From Serratia plymuthica (GTDB lineage Bacteria > Pseudomonadota > Gammaproteobacteria > Enterobacterales > Enterobacteriaceae), in NCBI RefSeq assembly GCF_018336935.1, contig NZ_CP068771.1, positions 4,898,001-4,962,000 on the forward strand: a DNA stretch of 64,000 nt, read 5' to 3'. Positions 55,299 through 64,000 of the stretch are shown here, piece after piece (position 1 is the first letter of the stretch; every line of letters begins with the position of its first letter). Position numbers and translations under genes: made by a program. The notes beneath the pieces were generated by a model. It was not told where the DNA came from. It was given only the letters and a program-made list of their open reading frames with translations, and did not search any database.

Positions 55299-56798
55299 TC
55301 AAGCTACGCGGCCCACTTTCAGCCAGGCGCTGTCGGAGCCTGGTACGGAGGTGATAAAGCCCCACTTGGTCTGCCAGACGTAGCCCTGATAAGACACCAG
55401 CGCGCCCTGTGGGTAGGTCGTGCCCGCCACGTACGCCGGCGCGCTCATGATCGGCAGATTGCCGGGGCCGACGCCGGTATAGCGCAGGCCGGTGCCCATA
55501 TCCAATTGGCTGTCGTCATAGTCGGCAGCGTTGAAATAGCGATCCAGCGAAGCCAGCAGATCGCCGTTGCGGTTGTCCTGCCCCAGGTGCCAGAACATCA
55601 CGCCGCCCAGTTGCTGCTGCTTGATGTACTTGGCCTTGTATTTGAAGCTTTCGACGTCGTCATAAGTAACGAACAGGCCGTTGGCCGCGTGGTACAGGTA
55701 CGGCGTTTTGGTCTTGTCGTTCCACAGGCGCTGATAGCCGTAGTTGCCGAGCAGCATCTGTTCCAGTTGGCGGTAAGAGGCGATGCGCGGGTCCTTGTCG
55801 CGGATGCACTCTTCGCAGCCCACCAGCCAGTAATCCGTACCTGGGAACGGATCTTCCCCCGGCGTGCTGTGGCTGCTGTATTGGCCGCCGTTGCTGCCAC
55901 TGACACCCTTGAACGCGCGGCCATAGAAGGGAACGCCCATGACGATTTTGCTGCTTGGCACGCCTTCCAGCATCAGGTGTTGCTGTACGGCGGCGTCCAC
56001 CGTCAGGCTGAACGGGCTCGGGAAGGCGCGGGTCAACTCTTCCCAGCTCCAACCCAGATTGGCTTCGCGCAGCGCGTTATAGAAGGTCGGCCCGGCACCG
56101 TCGCCAAACAGCGCCGCCTGATGGTTGGTGATTTTCTCCCATGGGCCGGCCAGATCGTAAGTCATCAGGTTGATGTAATCGAGGGAGGCGACGATCTGCG
56201 GCAGTTTGCTGTAGTAGCGCGACAGGAAGAACGCGCCGCCGGCGCCGGCGATGGTCAGTTGGTATGGCAGCGCCTGGCGACCATCGGCCTGGGTTTGTTG
56301 ATCCAGCAAAGTGCGGATCTCCTGCAGCGCGGCGACAAAACCGTCCACCTCGCTGCTCTGCGGGTATTCCCAGTCGATATCTACGCCGTCAAAGCCATAG
56401 TCTTTCATGATGCGCACGCAGGATTGCGCGAATTTGGTCCGTGCCGCCGGGGTTTTCACCGCGTTGACATAGTTGGCATGCGAAACCCCCAGATCGTTGG
56501 AATAATACCAGCCTCCGATGGAGAACATGATGCGCAGGCTGGGGTTGTGCGCTTTCAGCGCGGTCAACCGACCGACCACATCGCGTGCCTTGGCATCTAT
56601 CGTTGCCGGATCCCAGGCGCACTCCAGATTGGCGTTAATGTCGAGGAACGAGAAATTAATGTGGGTCAGTTGCCTGGCTTTGGCCGGCGTGATGTTGGAC
56701 ACCGGGAAAGGCACAATTGAGGTATCGGATTCGGTATAGTTATTAATTTGGTTGGTCGGAATGAAATAATAACCAATCACCGCTTTACGTACAGACAT
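55299..56798 (-). CDS. chiB: Family 18 chitinase ChiB
   Basis: 499 residues, same length as S. marcescens ChiB. GH18 barrel with catalytic motif DGVDIDWEYPQ (Asp140, Asp142, acid Glu144), insertion domain, and C-terminal chitin-binding module (YPQGALVSYQGYVWQTKWGF). A processive exochitinase. No cleavable signal peptide is visible, as known for ChiB, whose release depends on ChiWXYZ-type machinery. ATG follows TGGAGAAACACC. Two hairpins lie in its leader. Confidence 0.97.
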   Translation of the reverse strand: MSVRKAVIGYYFIPTNQINNYTESDTSIVPFPVSNITPAKARQLTHINFSFLDINANLECAWDPATIDAKARDVVGRLTALKAHNPSLRIMFSIGGWYYSNDLGVSHANYVNAVKTPAARTKFAQSCVRIMKDYGFDGVDIDWEYPQSSEVDGFVAALQEIRTLLDQQTQADGRQALPYQLTIAGAGGAFFLSRYYSKLPQIVASLDYINLMTYDLAGPWEKITNHQAALFGDGAGPTFYNALREANLGWSWEELTRAFPSPFSLTVDAAVQQHLMLEGVPSSKIVMGVPFYGRAFKGVSGSNGGQYSSHSTPGEDPFPGTDYWLVGCEECIRDKDPRIASYRQLEQMLLGNYGYQRLWNDKTKTPYLYHAANGLFVTYDDVESFKYKAKYIKQQQLGGVMFWHLGQDNRNGDLLASLDRYFNAADYDDSQLDMGTGLRYTGVGPGNLPIMSAPAYVAGTTYPQGALVSYQGYVWQTKWGFITSVPGSDSAWLKVGRVA

Positions 56799-56826
56799 GG
56801 TGTTTCTCCAGAGTTAAGGTTTTTGT

Positions 56827-56881
56827 CATCGAGAGTGATTCTCTCGGTGCTATTAAATGTTTATTTCTCTGATAAAGAGAA
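56827..56881 (-). promoter_or_regulatory. Tandem hairpins in the chiB leader
   Basis: CGAGAG/CTCTCG (56830-56846, extendable to nine pairs) and TTCTCT/AGAGAA (56865-56881) lie 30-80 bases before the chiB start. Each presents CUCU/GAGA sequence. Possible post-transcriptional control; unproven. Confidence 0.35.
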
Positions 56882-57096
56882 GTCGAAATAAATCACAGTA
56901 AAGATGAAGTTTTTATTCGATGCCTGCCGTTATTCACGGAAGTTGTTGTGTCAGTGTTGAGTGTGAATGAATTTGACCATAGAGACTGTTTTTATTCATT
57001 TGCTTTGTTATAGCATCCTTAACTAGATTCTGACTGTACCGATACCCGGCCGGCCGTGATTGGCATTTAATTAAAATTAAAAACAGGAGAGTAGCT

Positions 57097-57423
57097 ATGT
57101 CCAGCATAGAGCCAGACGCTGTTGGCTTAATTATTCAGCGAGCGTGTGAATACCTTCAGCCGGCAATGAATGCCATTTTGGCCGGCATTATGGCGCTTTT
57201 GCATGGCGCTTATCGCAACGTAGGGATGCGACGTCGGTTATTAAATGCAGGCATGTGCGCGTTATTGGCCTGGACGGTGCGTGATGCATTGGCATTGGCA
57301 GGCCTGGAATTAAAATGGGCGAATCTTGCCAGCGTGCTGATTGGCTTTCTGGGCGCCGATTATATTAGCGCATTAATCAAAAAAATCATTGGCAAGAAGA
57401 CGGGGTTAAAAAATGTTAAATGA
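57097..57423 (+). CDS. chiW: Holin ChiW of the chitinase secretion cassette
   Basis: 108 residues. Three hydrophobic stretches (AILAGIMALLHGAYRNVG, LNAGMCALLAWTVRDALALA, NLASVLIGFLGADYISALI) and a basic C-terminus (KKIIGKKTGLKNVK), the phage-holin pattern. Located as in S. marcescens, where the holin is needed for export of chitinases. AACAGGAGAG precedes ATG 57097. Overlaps chiX by eleven bases. Confidence 0.9.
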   Translation: MSSIEPDAVGLIIQRACEYLQPAMNAILAGIMALLHGAYRNVGMRRRLLNAGMCALLAWTVRDALALAGLELKWANLASVLIGFLGADYISALIKKIIGKKTGLKNVK

Positions 57424-57814
57424 CATTCAGGAAATGCGCTTTACCGCACGCAGTGAGGACAATTTAATTGGCGTGCATCCGGATCTGGTACGGGTAATGC
57501 GGCTGGCGTTGAATTATTCGCTGGTGCCTTTTTCCATCAGCGAAGGCGTGCGCAGCATGGCGCGGCAGCGTGACATGCTGCGCACCGGCAAAAGCCAGAC
57601 GCTGAGGAGCCGGCATCTGACCGGGCACGCGGTGGACGTGGTGGCGATGCCGGCGGGCGTGGTGTCCTGGGAGTGGGATTACTACGCGCAAATTGCCGTG
57701 GCGGTACGCCGTGCGGCGCGTGAATGCGCGGTCAGCGTCGAGTGGGGCGGCGAGTGGCGCACGCTGAAGGACGGGCCGCATTTCCAGCTCTCCTTCAGAG
57801 ATTACCCGGCATGA
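57413..57814 (+). CDS. chiX: L-Ala-D-Glu endopeptidase ChiX (M15 family)
   Basis: 133 residues. M15-type peptidoglycan endopeptidase with zinc ligands in RHLTGHAVDVVAMP (His, Asp) and DGPHFQL (His). No signal peptide, so it relies on the holin to reach the cell wall, like phage endolysins. In S. marcescens ChiX cleaves between L-Ala and D-Glu and is essential for chitinase release. ATGA overlap with chiY. Confidence 0.92.
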   Translation: MLNDIQEMRFTARSEDNLIGVHPDLVRVMRLALNYSLVPFSISEGVRSMARQRDMLRTGKSQTLRSRHLTGHAVDVVAMPAGVVSWEWDYYAQIAVAVRRAARECAVSVEWGGEWRTLKDGPHFQLSFRDYPA

Positions 57815-58194
57815 GCGGTTGGCTGAATAAGATCATGCAGGGGGGATTGCTGTTGCTGTTGGCGGCGGCGATTTGCCTCGGCGGGTACGGCTCGCTGCTG
57901 TCGCACCGGCTGGAGCTGGCGCGGCGGCAGGCGGCCGAACAGCAAAAGACCTTGGCGCAGCAGGCCGGGCTTATCGCCACGCTGCAAACCCAGGATGCGC
58001 AGAACCGTGTGCTGATGGCCGCTCAGCAGCAGCAGGAACAGCAGTTGCGCCGGCAAAGCGACCTTTACCAGAGGAAATACCGTGAAGCGATTAAAAATGA
58101 TGCCTGCGCTGGGCAGTCTATGCCTGGCGCTGTGCTTGAGCTCCTGCGCCCGGCCGCCGGCGGTACCGACGCCCGTGGCGGTTCTGCCCCCTGA
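57811..58194 (+). CDS. chiY: Inner-membrane spanin-like protein ChiY (Rz-like)
   Basis: 127 residues. One N-terminal membrane helix (GGLLLLLAAAICLGGYGSLL) and a long Gln/Arg-rich coiled-coil (QQKTLAQQAGLIATLQTQDA, QQQQEQQLRRQSDLYQRKYR), as in phage Rz i-spanins. It should span the periplasm with ChiZ. ATG 57811 overlaps the chiX stop. The 3' third overlaps chiZ in another frame. Confidence 0.88.
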   Translation: MSGWLNKIMQGGLLLLLAAAICLGGYGSLLSHRLELARRQAAEQQKTLAQQAGLIATLQTQDAQNRVLMAAQQQQEQQLRRQSDLYQRKYREAIKNDACAGQSMPGAVLELLRPAAGGTDARGGSAP

Positions 58195-58348
58195 ATCCGT
58201 CTTCACGCCCTGCGAGCAACCTCTGTTGCAGGGAGACACCTGGGGCGATGCCGTCGGCTATACGCTGGCATTGCAGACCGCATTGCAAATTTGCGCGGGC
58301 CGGGTGGCGACGCTCAATGCCTGGCGAGCGAAACTGCCGTTGCAATGA
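58082..58348 (+). CDS. chiZ: Outer-membrane lipoprotein spanin-like ChiZ (Rz1-like)
   Basis: 88 residues from GTG 58082 (AGAGGAAATACC upstream; ATG 58097 is the alternative). Lipobox LSSC at Cys22 and a Pro-rich start of the mature part (RPPAVPTPVAVLPP), as in Rz1 o-spanins. The gene overlaps chiY by 113 bases in a different frame, the classic nested Rz/Rz1 layout. Completes the four-gene cassette. Confidence 0.88.
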   Translation: MKRLKMMPALGSLCLALCLSSCARPPAVPTPVAVLPPESVFTPCEQPLLQGDTWGDAVGYTLALQTALQICAGRVATLNAWRAKLPLQ

Positions 58349-58437
58349 CGGCAGTGTTTTTCTTTCCCGTCCTGTGATACTTCTTTTTTTACTTTTATAA
58401 AAGTATTTCGATCAAGGTTATGGCCCGCTTCAAAGTT

Positions 58438-58460
58438 TGTGACGTTTCTCTCATTATACT
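58438..58460 (+). promoter_or_regulatory. Candidate CRP site and -10 element before maeB
   Basis: TGTGACGTTTCTCTCA matches the CRP half-sites at nine of ten positions, and TATACT follows at 58455-58460. Position too close to the -10 for ordinary activation. Tentative. Confidence 0.3.
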
Positions 58461-58532
58461 GGTCTAGCCTTAAGCCTTATCGATCTGACAAGTCTTACCT
58501 CAACATAAAAGCAAAAAGCAAAGGAACCCATA

Positions 58533-60812
58533 ATGGACGAACAGCTCAAACAGAGTGCCCTTGATTTCCATCAGTTTCCGGTCCCAGGGAAGATCCAGGT
58601 CTCTCCAACCAAACCGCTGGCAACGCAACGCGATCTGGCGCTGGCCTATTCACCGGGTGTTGCTGCCCCTTGCCTGGAAATTGCCGCCGATCCGCTGGCG
58701 GCCTACAAATACACCGCCCGGGGTAACCTGGTTGCGGTGATTTCCAACGGCACGGCGGTACTGGGGTTGGGCAATATCGGCGCATTGGCCGGTAAGCCGG
58801 TAATGGAAGGCAAAGGCGTTCTGTTCAAGAAGTTTTCCGGTATCGACGTGTTCGATATCGAAGTGGATGAACTTAACCCGGACAAGCTGATCGACATCAT
58901 CGCTTCCCTCGAGCCGACCTTTGGCGGCATCAATCTGGAAGACATCAAGGCGCCGGAGTGTTTCTACATCGAGCAAAAACTGCGCGAGCGCATGAAAATT
59001 CCGGTGTTCCATGACGATCAGCACGGCACCGCCATTATTACCACCGCCGCAGTGCTGAACGGCCTGCGGGTAGTGAAAAAGAATATTTCCGACGTGCGAC
59101 TGGTGGTTTCCGGCGCCGGCGCTGCGTCGATAGCCTGTCTGAACCTGTTGGTGGCGCTGGGGCTACGTCAGCAAAATATCACCGTTTGCGATTCCAAAGG
59201 GGTGATCTACAAGGGGCGCGACGCCAACATGGAGCAAACCAAGGCGGCTTATGCCATCGAAGATAACGGCCAGCGCACGCTGGGGGATGCGATCCCCAAT
59301 GCCGATATTTTCCTCGGTTGTTCCGGCCCGGGCGTGCTGACCCAGGACATGGTGAAAACCATGGCCAGGGATCCGTTGATCATGGCGTTGGCCAACCCGG
59401 AGCCGGAAATTCTGCCGCCGCTGGCGAAAGCCGTGCGCCCGGACGCCATTATCTGTACCGGCCGTTCCGACTACCCGAACCAGGTGAACAACGTGCTGTG
59501 TTTCCCGTTCATCTTCCGCGGGGCGCTGGACGTGGGCGCCACCACCATTAACGAAGAGATGAAGCTGGCCTGCGTGCATGCGATTGCCGATCTGGCGCTG
59601 GCGGAACAGAACGACGTGGTGGCTTCCGCCTATGGCGATCAGGACCTGTCGTTTGGCCCCGAATACATCATTCCAAAACCTTTCGACCCGCGCCTGATCG
59701 TTAAAATTGCCCCGGCGGTGGCCAGGGCGGCGATGGAGTCCGGCGTGGCGACGCGTCCGATCGAAGACTTTGACGCCTACGTAGAAAAACTGTCCGAGTT
59801 CGTCTACAAAACCAACCTGTTCATGAAGCCGATCTTTGCTCTGGCGAAGAAGGAAATGAAGCGTGTGGTGCTGGCGGAAGGCGAAGAGGAAAGGGTGCTG
59901 CATGCGACCCAGGAGCTGGTGTCGCAGGGGCTGGCTTATCCGATCCTGGTCGGCCGCCCGAGCGTGATTGAGATGCGGTTGCAAAAACTCGGCCTGCAAC
60001 TGACGCCGGGCAAAGATTTTGAAGTGGTGAACAACGAGTCCGACCCGCGTTTCAACGAATACTGGGGCGAGTATTACCAGATCATGAAGCGTCGCGGCGT
60101 TTCGCAGGAGCAGGCGCGCCGTGCGGTGATCGGCAACCCGACGCTGATTGCCGCCATCATGCTGCATCGCGGCGAGGCGGACGCGATGATCTGCGGCACC
60201 ATCGGCAGCTACCATGAGCACTACGACGTAGTGAAAAACGTGTTCGGCTTCCGCGAGGGCGCGCACGTCGCCGGGGCGATGAATGCGCTGCTGCTGCCAA
60301 GCGGCAACACCTTTATTGCCGACACCTATGTCAACGACGATCCGACGCCGGAACAGCTGGCGGAAATCACCCTGATGGCGGCGGAAACCGTGCGCCGCTT
60401 CGGCATTGAGCCGAAAGTCGCGCTGCTGTCCCACTCCAGCTTCGGTTCCTCTGACTGCCCGGCGGCGCGCAAAATGCGCAAAACGCTGGAGCTGGTGAAC
60501 CAGATGGCGCCAGAGCTGGAGATTGACGGCGAGATGCACGGCGACGCCGCGCTGGTTGAGAGTATCCGCCACGATCTGATGCCGGACAGCCCGCTGAAAG
60601 GCGCGGCCAACGTGCTGATCATGCCGAATATGGAAGCGGCGCGCATCAGTTACAACCTGCTGCGCGTATCCTCTTCGGAAGGGGTAACCGTGGGGCCGGT
60701 GCTGATGGGGGTATCGAAACCGGTACACATCCTGACGCCAATCGCCTCGGTGCGCCGCATCGTCAATATGGTGGCGTTGGCGGTGGTGGAAGCGCAGACC
60801 GAACCGCTATAA
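58533..60812 (+). CDS. maeB: NADP-dependent malic enzyme MaeB
   Basis: 759 residues: malic enzyme domain to about 430 (catalytic Tyr/Lys region [15 protein letters not shown] and [20 protein letters not shown] in part, metal site [20 protein letters not shown]), and a C-terminal phosphotransacetylase-like domain ([20 protein letters not shown]). Oxidatively decarboxylates malate to pyruvate. ATG follows AAAGGAACCCATA. Backbone gene shared with E. coli next to talA/tktB. Confidence 0.96.
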   Translation: MDEQLKQSALDFHQFPVPGKIQVSPTKPLATQRDLALAYSPGVAAPCLEIAADPLAAYKYTARGNLVAVISNGTAVLGLGNIGALAGKPVMEGKGVLFKKFSGIDVFDIEVDELNPDKLIDIIASLEPTFGGINLEDIKAPECFYIEQKLRERMKIPVFHDDQHGTAIITTAAVLNGLRVVKKNISDVRLVVSGAGAASIACLNLLVALGLRQQNITVCDSKGVIYKGRDANMEQTKAAYAIEDNGQRTLGDAIPNADIFLGCSGPGVLTQDMVKTMARDPLIMALANPEPEILPPLAKAVRPDAIICTGRSDYPNQVNNVLCFPFIFRGALDVGATTINEEMKLACVHAIADLALAEQNDVVASAYGDQDLSFGPEYIIPKPFDPRLIVKIAPAVARAAMESGVATRPIEDFDAYVEKLSEFVYKTNLFMKPIFALAKKEMKRVVLAEGEEERVLHATQELVSQGLAYPILVGRPSVIEMRLQKLGLQLTPGKDFEVVNNESDPRFNEYWGEYYQIMKRRGVSQEQARRAVIGNPTLIAAIMLHRGEADAMICGTIGSYHEHYDVVKNVFGFREGAHVAGAMNALLLPSGNTFIADTYVNDDPTPEQLAEITLMAAETVRRFGIEPKVALLSHSSFGSSDCPAARKMRKTLELVNQMAPELEIDGEMHGDAALVESIRHDLMPDSPLKGAANVLIMPNMEAARISYNLLRVSSSEGVTVGPVLMGVSKPVHILTPIASVRRIVNMVALAVVEAQTEPL

Positions 60813-60827
60813 GTCTTGAGTGACGAC

Positions 60828-60863
60828 AAGCCCCCTGCGTTCTGGCGCAGGGGGCTTTTTTTT
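60828..60863. terminator. Terminator between maeB and mmuM
   Basis: AAGCCCCCTGCG/CGCAGGGGGCTT, 12-bp perfect stem, followed by TTTTTTT on the plus strand; on the minus strand the complement ends the mmuP-mmuM transcript. Confidence 0.93.
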
Positions 60864-61800
60864 ATGCCTTGCAGCGCGCGGCGATCTGGCGGATATCCTG
60901 CGGCGTAGTGCGGCAGCAGCCGCCAATCAGCCGGGCGCCGATGTTTTGCCACTCCCCAATCTGCTCGATCAGGCTGCCATGCTCGCCCCCGCAGGCATGC
61001 CAGGTTTTGGTTACCGCGTCGTAATGCTCGCCGGAGTTCGGATAGACCAGCAGCGGTTTGTCGGCCAGCGCGGCCAACTGCCGCAACGCCGGGGTGACGT
61101 TTTCCAGCGCAATGCAGTTGATGCCAATCGCCAACACCTGCGGATTGCCGTGCAGTGCTGCCAGCACCTGCGTCAGCGGCGTGCCGTCGCTGAGATGTTG
61201 GCTGTCGCGCAGGGTAAAGGCGAACCAGGCGCCGAGCGTCGGGAACTCCTGCAACAATGCCAGCAACGCCTGCAGCTCGCTGAACGACGGCAGCGTCTCG
61301 CAGGCCAGCAGATCGACCCCGGCCTCGGCCAGCGCGGCGATACGCGGGCGATGGAAGGCGATCATCTCGTCCTGCGGCAGCGAATAATCGCCGCGGTATT
61401 CGGAACCGTCGGCGAGATAGGCGCCATACGGCCCCACAGAGCCAGCGATCAACAGCGGCGCGGCCTGCGGATGCTGCGCCAGATAGTCGCTGCGCGCCTG
61501 TTGCGCCAGTTGCACGCTTTTGGCGATCAGCGCCAGCGATTGCTGCTGGTCCAGACCGCGGCGCAGGAAGCCCAGCGGCGTCGCCTGATAACTGGCGGTG
61601 ATGGCGCATTGCGCCCCGGCGTTGAAATAGTCGAGGTGAACCTGATAAATCAGCTCGGGATTTTCAATCAGCACTTTTGCCGACCACAGCGGATCGCTGA
61701 GATCGCAGCCGCGCGCCTCCAGCTCGGTGGCCAGCGCGCCGTCTAAAATCAGCGTGCGGTTAGCGGCCAATAAGGCGGCGACAGTATTGTTAACTGACAT
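60862..61800 (-). CDS. mmuM: Homocysteine S-methyltransferase MmuM
   Basis: 312 residues. Zinc-binding cysteines in [10 protein letters not shown] and in the C-terminal [11 protein letters not shown]-terminal [20 protein letters not shown] is family-typical. It transfers the methyl of S-methylmethionine to homocysteine, giving two methionines. ATG 61800 follows GGGAGAAAATA; it overlaps the mmuP end by 11 bases. The frame extends to 61833 but without support. Confidence 0.95.
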   Translation of the reverse strand: MSVNNTVAALLAANRTLILDGALATELEARGCDLSDPLWSAKVLIENPELIYQVHLDYFNAGAQCAITASYQATPLGFLRRGLDQQQSLALIAKSVQLAQQARSDYLAQHPQAAPLLIAGSVGPYGAYLADGSEYRGDYSLPQDEMIAFHRPRIAALAEAGVDLLACETLPSFSELQALLALLQEFPTLGAWFAFTLRDSQHLSDGTPLTQVLAALHGNPQVLAIGINCIALENVTPALRQLAALADKPLLVYPNSGEHYDAVTKTWHACGGEHGSLIEQIGEWQNIGARLIGGCCRTTPQDIRQIAARCKA

Positions 61801-63199
61801 TATTTTCTCCCAACGAAGATTTTTGCCCGGCACGGCGGGTCAGATAATAGGCGGCGTAGCACAGTGCGACAAACGGCAGCCCGCAATAAAGCGCGATGCG
61901 CTGCGCCGGATCGAAAGCCAGCCCTACGCAGGCCAGCAGGCACAGGGCGAAGCCGAGGATCGGCGTCAAGGGGTAACCCGGCGCACGGTATTTCAGGCCC
62001 TCGATCGGCTGACCGCTGCGCAGATAATGGCGGCGGAAGGCGTAATGCGCGGCGCAGATGCTCAGCCAGACCGCCACCACCGCAAAGCCGGAAATGGCCG
62101 ACAGCGCGACAAACACCGTGTCCGGCGCGATAACGCTGGTCAGCAGCGCCAGTACGCCGCCGAGCATGCTGAAGGTCAAGGCATTGACCGGGATGCCGCG
62201 TTTATTCACGCGTGAAAAATAGGCCGGCAGGGTGCGTTGATTGGCCAGCGACCACAGCATGCGCCCCGAGGCGTACAGACCGGAATTGGCGGCCGACAGG
62301 ATGGCGGTGAGGATCACGAAGTTAAAGATATCGGCGGCATAAGGGATGCCGATGCGTTCAAACACCAGCACGAACGGGCTTTTCACAATCCCGGCCTGAT
62401 CCATCGGGATCAGCGCCGCCAGAATAAATACCGTGCCGATAAAGAACAGCATCAGGCGGATCACCGTGGTGCGTATCGCCCAGGGCACCACTTTTTCCGG
62501 GTTCTCGGTTTCGCCGGCGGCAATGCCGATAAGTTCGGTGCCGGAGAAAGCGAAGTTCACCGCCACCATGGTCATCAGGATCGGCAGCGTTCCGTTCGGC
62601 AGCCAACCGGAGGCGGTCAGGTTATGCAGGAACGGCGCAGGCGTGCCGTCTTTCATCGGCAGCAGGCCGAACATCGCGGCGCCGCCCAGAATGATAAAGG
62701 CCAGAATGGTGACGACCTTGATCAGCGAGAACCAGAATTCGCTTTCGGCAAAGAAGCGGGTAGTGATCACGTTGAGCAGGAAAATCGCCGCGCAGAAGAT
62801 CAAACACCACAGCCACACCGGCGACTGCGGGAACCAATACTGCATGCAAAAACCGGCGGCGGTCAGGCTGGAGCCCAGCGCCACCGTCCAGGTCAGCCAA
62901 TACAGCCAGGCGACGGTATAGCCGGTAGCCGGGCCAAGATAACGCGAGGCATAGACGTGGAAGGCGCCGGTTTCCGGCATCGCGACGGCCAGTTCACCCA
63001 GGCACAGCATCACCAGATAAACCACCAATGCGCCGATCAGATAAGCCAGCAGGGTGCCCAGAGCACCGGTCGTGGAAATGATATAGCCGGTGTTGAAGAA
63101 CAACCCGGTGCCGATCACGCCGCCCAGCGACAGCATCACCAGATGCCGGGCTTTCATGGTGCGTTTGAAGTGCCCTTCGGCGGGTTCAGGTGAGTGCAT
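61790..63199 (-). CDS. mmuP: S-methylmethionine permease MmuP
   Basis: 469 residues, about 12 membrane helices, amino acid-polyamine-organocation family ([40 protein letters not shown]). Pairing with mmuM identifies the substrate as S-methylmethionine. First gene of mmuPM on the minus strand, with a MetJ-type operator just upstream. Confidence 0.92.
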   Translation of the reverse strand: MHSPEPAEGHFKRTMKARHLVMLSLGGVIGTGLFFNTGYIISTTGALGTLLAYLIGALVVYLVMLCLGELAVAMPETGAFHVYASRYLGPATGYTVAWLYWLTWTVALGSSLTAAGFCMQYWFPQSPVWLWCLIFCAAIFLLNVITTRFFAESEFWFSLIKVVTILAFIILGGAAMFGLLPMKDGTPAPFLHNLTASGWLPNGTLPILMTMVAVNFAFSGTELIGIAAGETENPEKVVPWAIRTTVIRLMLFFIGTVFILAALIPMDQAGIVKSPFVLVFERIGIPYAADIFNFVILTAILSAANSGLYASGRMLWSLANQRTLPAYFSRVNKRGIPVNALTFSMLGGVLALLTSVIAPDTVFVALSAISGFAVVAVWLSICAAHYAFRRHYLRSGQPIEGLKYRAPGYPLTPILGFALCLLACVGLAFDPAQRIALYCGLPFVALCYAAYYLTRRAGQKSSLGENNVS

Positions 63200-63215
63200 G
63201 GTATTTCATCCGTAT

Positions 63216-63239
63216 AGACGTCTAAGCAGCTAAATGGCT
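63216..63239. promoter_or_regulatory. MetJ-type operator (met boxes) before mmuP
   Basis: One perfect met box AGACGTCT (63216-63223) followed directly by two degenerate 8-mers AAGCAGCT and AAATGGCT (4/8 and 5/8). Tandem met boxes are how MetJ binds; 17-40 bases upstream of the mmuP start. Confidence 0.75.
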
Positions 63240-63338
63240 ATTGGTTATACCTGTAATACTTGATGAAATCAATGTAAGACCGGGCGTCATAAACTAAAAA
63301 AACAGTCAGCGCCGTCTCGGGGCGGGGGCCAGATATAT

Positions 63339-63357
63339 GCAAATGATAATTATTATC
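63339..63357. promoter_or_regulatory. Fur box upstream of the ChaN-like gene
   Basis: GCAAATGATAATTATTATC matches the 19-bp Fur consensus GATAATGATAATCATTATC at 16 positions, 35 bases before the start codon. Confidence 0.8.
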
Positions 63358-63391
63358 TATAATGCCATCACTTTTTACCGCAGGAGGCAGC

Positions 63392-64000
63392 ATGAGATTC
63401 CTGATTTTTCTGGCCGCGCTGGCACTTGGCGCTTGCAGTCAGGCTCCGGTGCCCGAACCGAACAACCCTCTTGACGGCCTGGGGAAAATTACCGATTTAC
63501 GCAGCGGCGAAACCTTGTCGCCTGAACAGCTTGTTGCCCGCTTGGCCGCTCATCCCAGGGTGATGGTCGGGGAAAAACACGACAATCCCTATCATCATCG
63601 GATCGAACTGTGGCTGGTGCAAAATCTGCCGCAGCGGCGGCCGCAGGGCAGCGTTCTGATGGAAATGATCTCCCCGAATCAGCAGGCCAAGGTGGAAAAG
63701 GTCAAGCAGGCGCTGCGGGGCAATTGCGCCCTGCCTGATGAGCGCGTGGCGCAGTTGATTGACTGGCAGAAAGGCTGGAAATGGTCGCTGTACGGCGAGG
63801 TGGTGATGGCGGCGATGCGGGCGCCGTATCCGCTTTGGTCAGCCAATCTGGATCGCGAGGAGATCATGGCGTTTTACCGGCAGCCGGTGTTTCCGCAGGG
63901 GCAATTGTCGGTACGCCCGGCGGTGCAGAAGGCGCTGGAAGACACCATTCGCACTTCGCACGGCGGAAAAATCGAACCCCGACAGCTGCACGCGATGCTG
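63392..64000 (+). CDS. ChaN/PhuW-like haem-binding lipoprotein (3' truncated)
   Basis: 203 codons to the window edge without a stop. Lipoprotein signal peptide with lipobox LGAC (MRFLIFLAALALGACSQAP, Cys15) then a domain with VMVGEKHDNPYHHRIELWLV, the ChaN signature with the His/Tyr pair that binds haem; further KGWKWSLYGEVVMAAM. Fur box and CAGGAGGCAGC before ATG fit an iron-regulated gene for haem handling at the outer membrane. Confidence 0.85.
   Translation, partial: MRFLIFLAALALGACSQAPVPEPNNPLDGLGKITDLRSGETLSPEQLVARLAAHPRVMVGEKHDNPYHHRIELWLVQNLPQRRPQGSVLMEMISPNQQAKVEKVKQALRGNCALPDERVAQLIDWQKGWKWSLYGEVVMAAMRAPYPLWSANLDREEIMAFYRQPVFPQGQLSVRPAVQKALEDTIRTSHGGKIEPRQLHAML

Noticed and set aside
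57097..58348. Prophage remnant
   Set aside because: Holin, endopeptidase and spanins look phage-like, but they are intact, flanked by chitinase and backbone genes, and match the known Serratia secretion cassette.
58438..58453. CRP activation site for maeB
   Set aside because: Good match but it overlaps the expected -35 region of the TATACT promoter; kept only as a tentative site.
59163..60728. 521-codon minus-strand open frame opposite maeB
   Set aside because: Antisense shadow of the malic enzyme gene.
1..64000. CRISPR arrays, tRNA or rRNA genes, insertion sequences
   Set aside because: No regularly spaced direct repeats, no tRNA-like cloverleaf with CCA region, no rRNA sequence and no transposase frame were recognised.

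Overview
The window is chromosomal DNA of an enterobacterium and almost certainly a Serratia species. The evidence is the gene order, the high-GC codon use and a chitin-degradation cluster (CBP21-type LPMO, ChiR-type regulator, ChiB-type chitinase, chiWXYZ-type secretion cassette) that is known from Serratia marcescens and its relatives. No rRNA, tRNA, CRISPR array, transposase or integrase was seen.

Layout. 1-2.1 kb: the end of a FAD-dependent oxidoreductase, a small DUF2767-like protein, and a divergent Lrp-type regulator / LysE-type exporter pair. 2.1-8.7 kb (minus strand): a YdeP-type molybdopterin oxidoreductase with a strongly folded leader, a two-AAA ClpG/ClpK-type disaggregase, and a Dyp-type peroxidase. 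9.3-11.9 kb: a bd-type (cyanide-insensitive-like) quinol oxidase, including a 48-residue third subunit. 12.0-14.3 kb: molybdopterin biosynthesis moaA-moaC-moaD-moaE, with moaB apparently reduced to a short in-frame relic. 14.4-17 kb: bestrophin-like channel and perM.

17-49 kb follows the E. coli backbone bcp-gcvR / dapA-bamC-purC-ypfJ-tmcA-ypfH ... ypfN-(M15 peptidase)-dapE-yffB ... ypfM-acrD-narQ. Two blocks interrupt it. One is a transglutaminase / circularly permuted ATP-grasp + alpha-E / transglutaminase-DUF2126 operon (25.2-32.0 kb) behind a palindromic CRP-like site. The other is a block of GNATs, an isochorismate-lyase/chorismate-mutase-like gene, a TPR protein and a protein with two AbrB/SymE-like repeats (34.8-37.7 kb). 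narP and narQ sit directly beside napFDABC, so the nitrate sensor, its regulator and the periplasmic nitrate reductase are together.

49-64 kb: nudK, tktB and talA; then the chitin block (cbp21, chiR, chiB, chiWXYZ) between talA and maeB; then mmuM-mmuP behind a MetJ-type operator; and finally a Fur-box-preceded ChaN-like haem-binding lipoprotein cut by the window edge.

Functional links. The moa genes supply the cofactor used by NapA and the YdeP-type enzyme. NarQ/NarP probably control nap through heptamers upstream of napF. ChiR, ChiB, CBP21 and ChiWXYZ form one chitin-use and protein-release module. The transglutaminase/ATP-grasp operon is the least characterised system here and the best candidate for new biology. 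All family assignments are from reading the sequence; no database search was possible.
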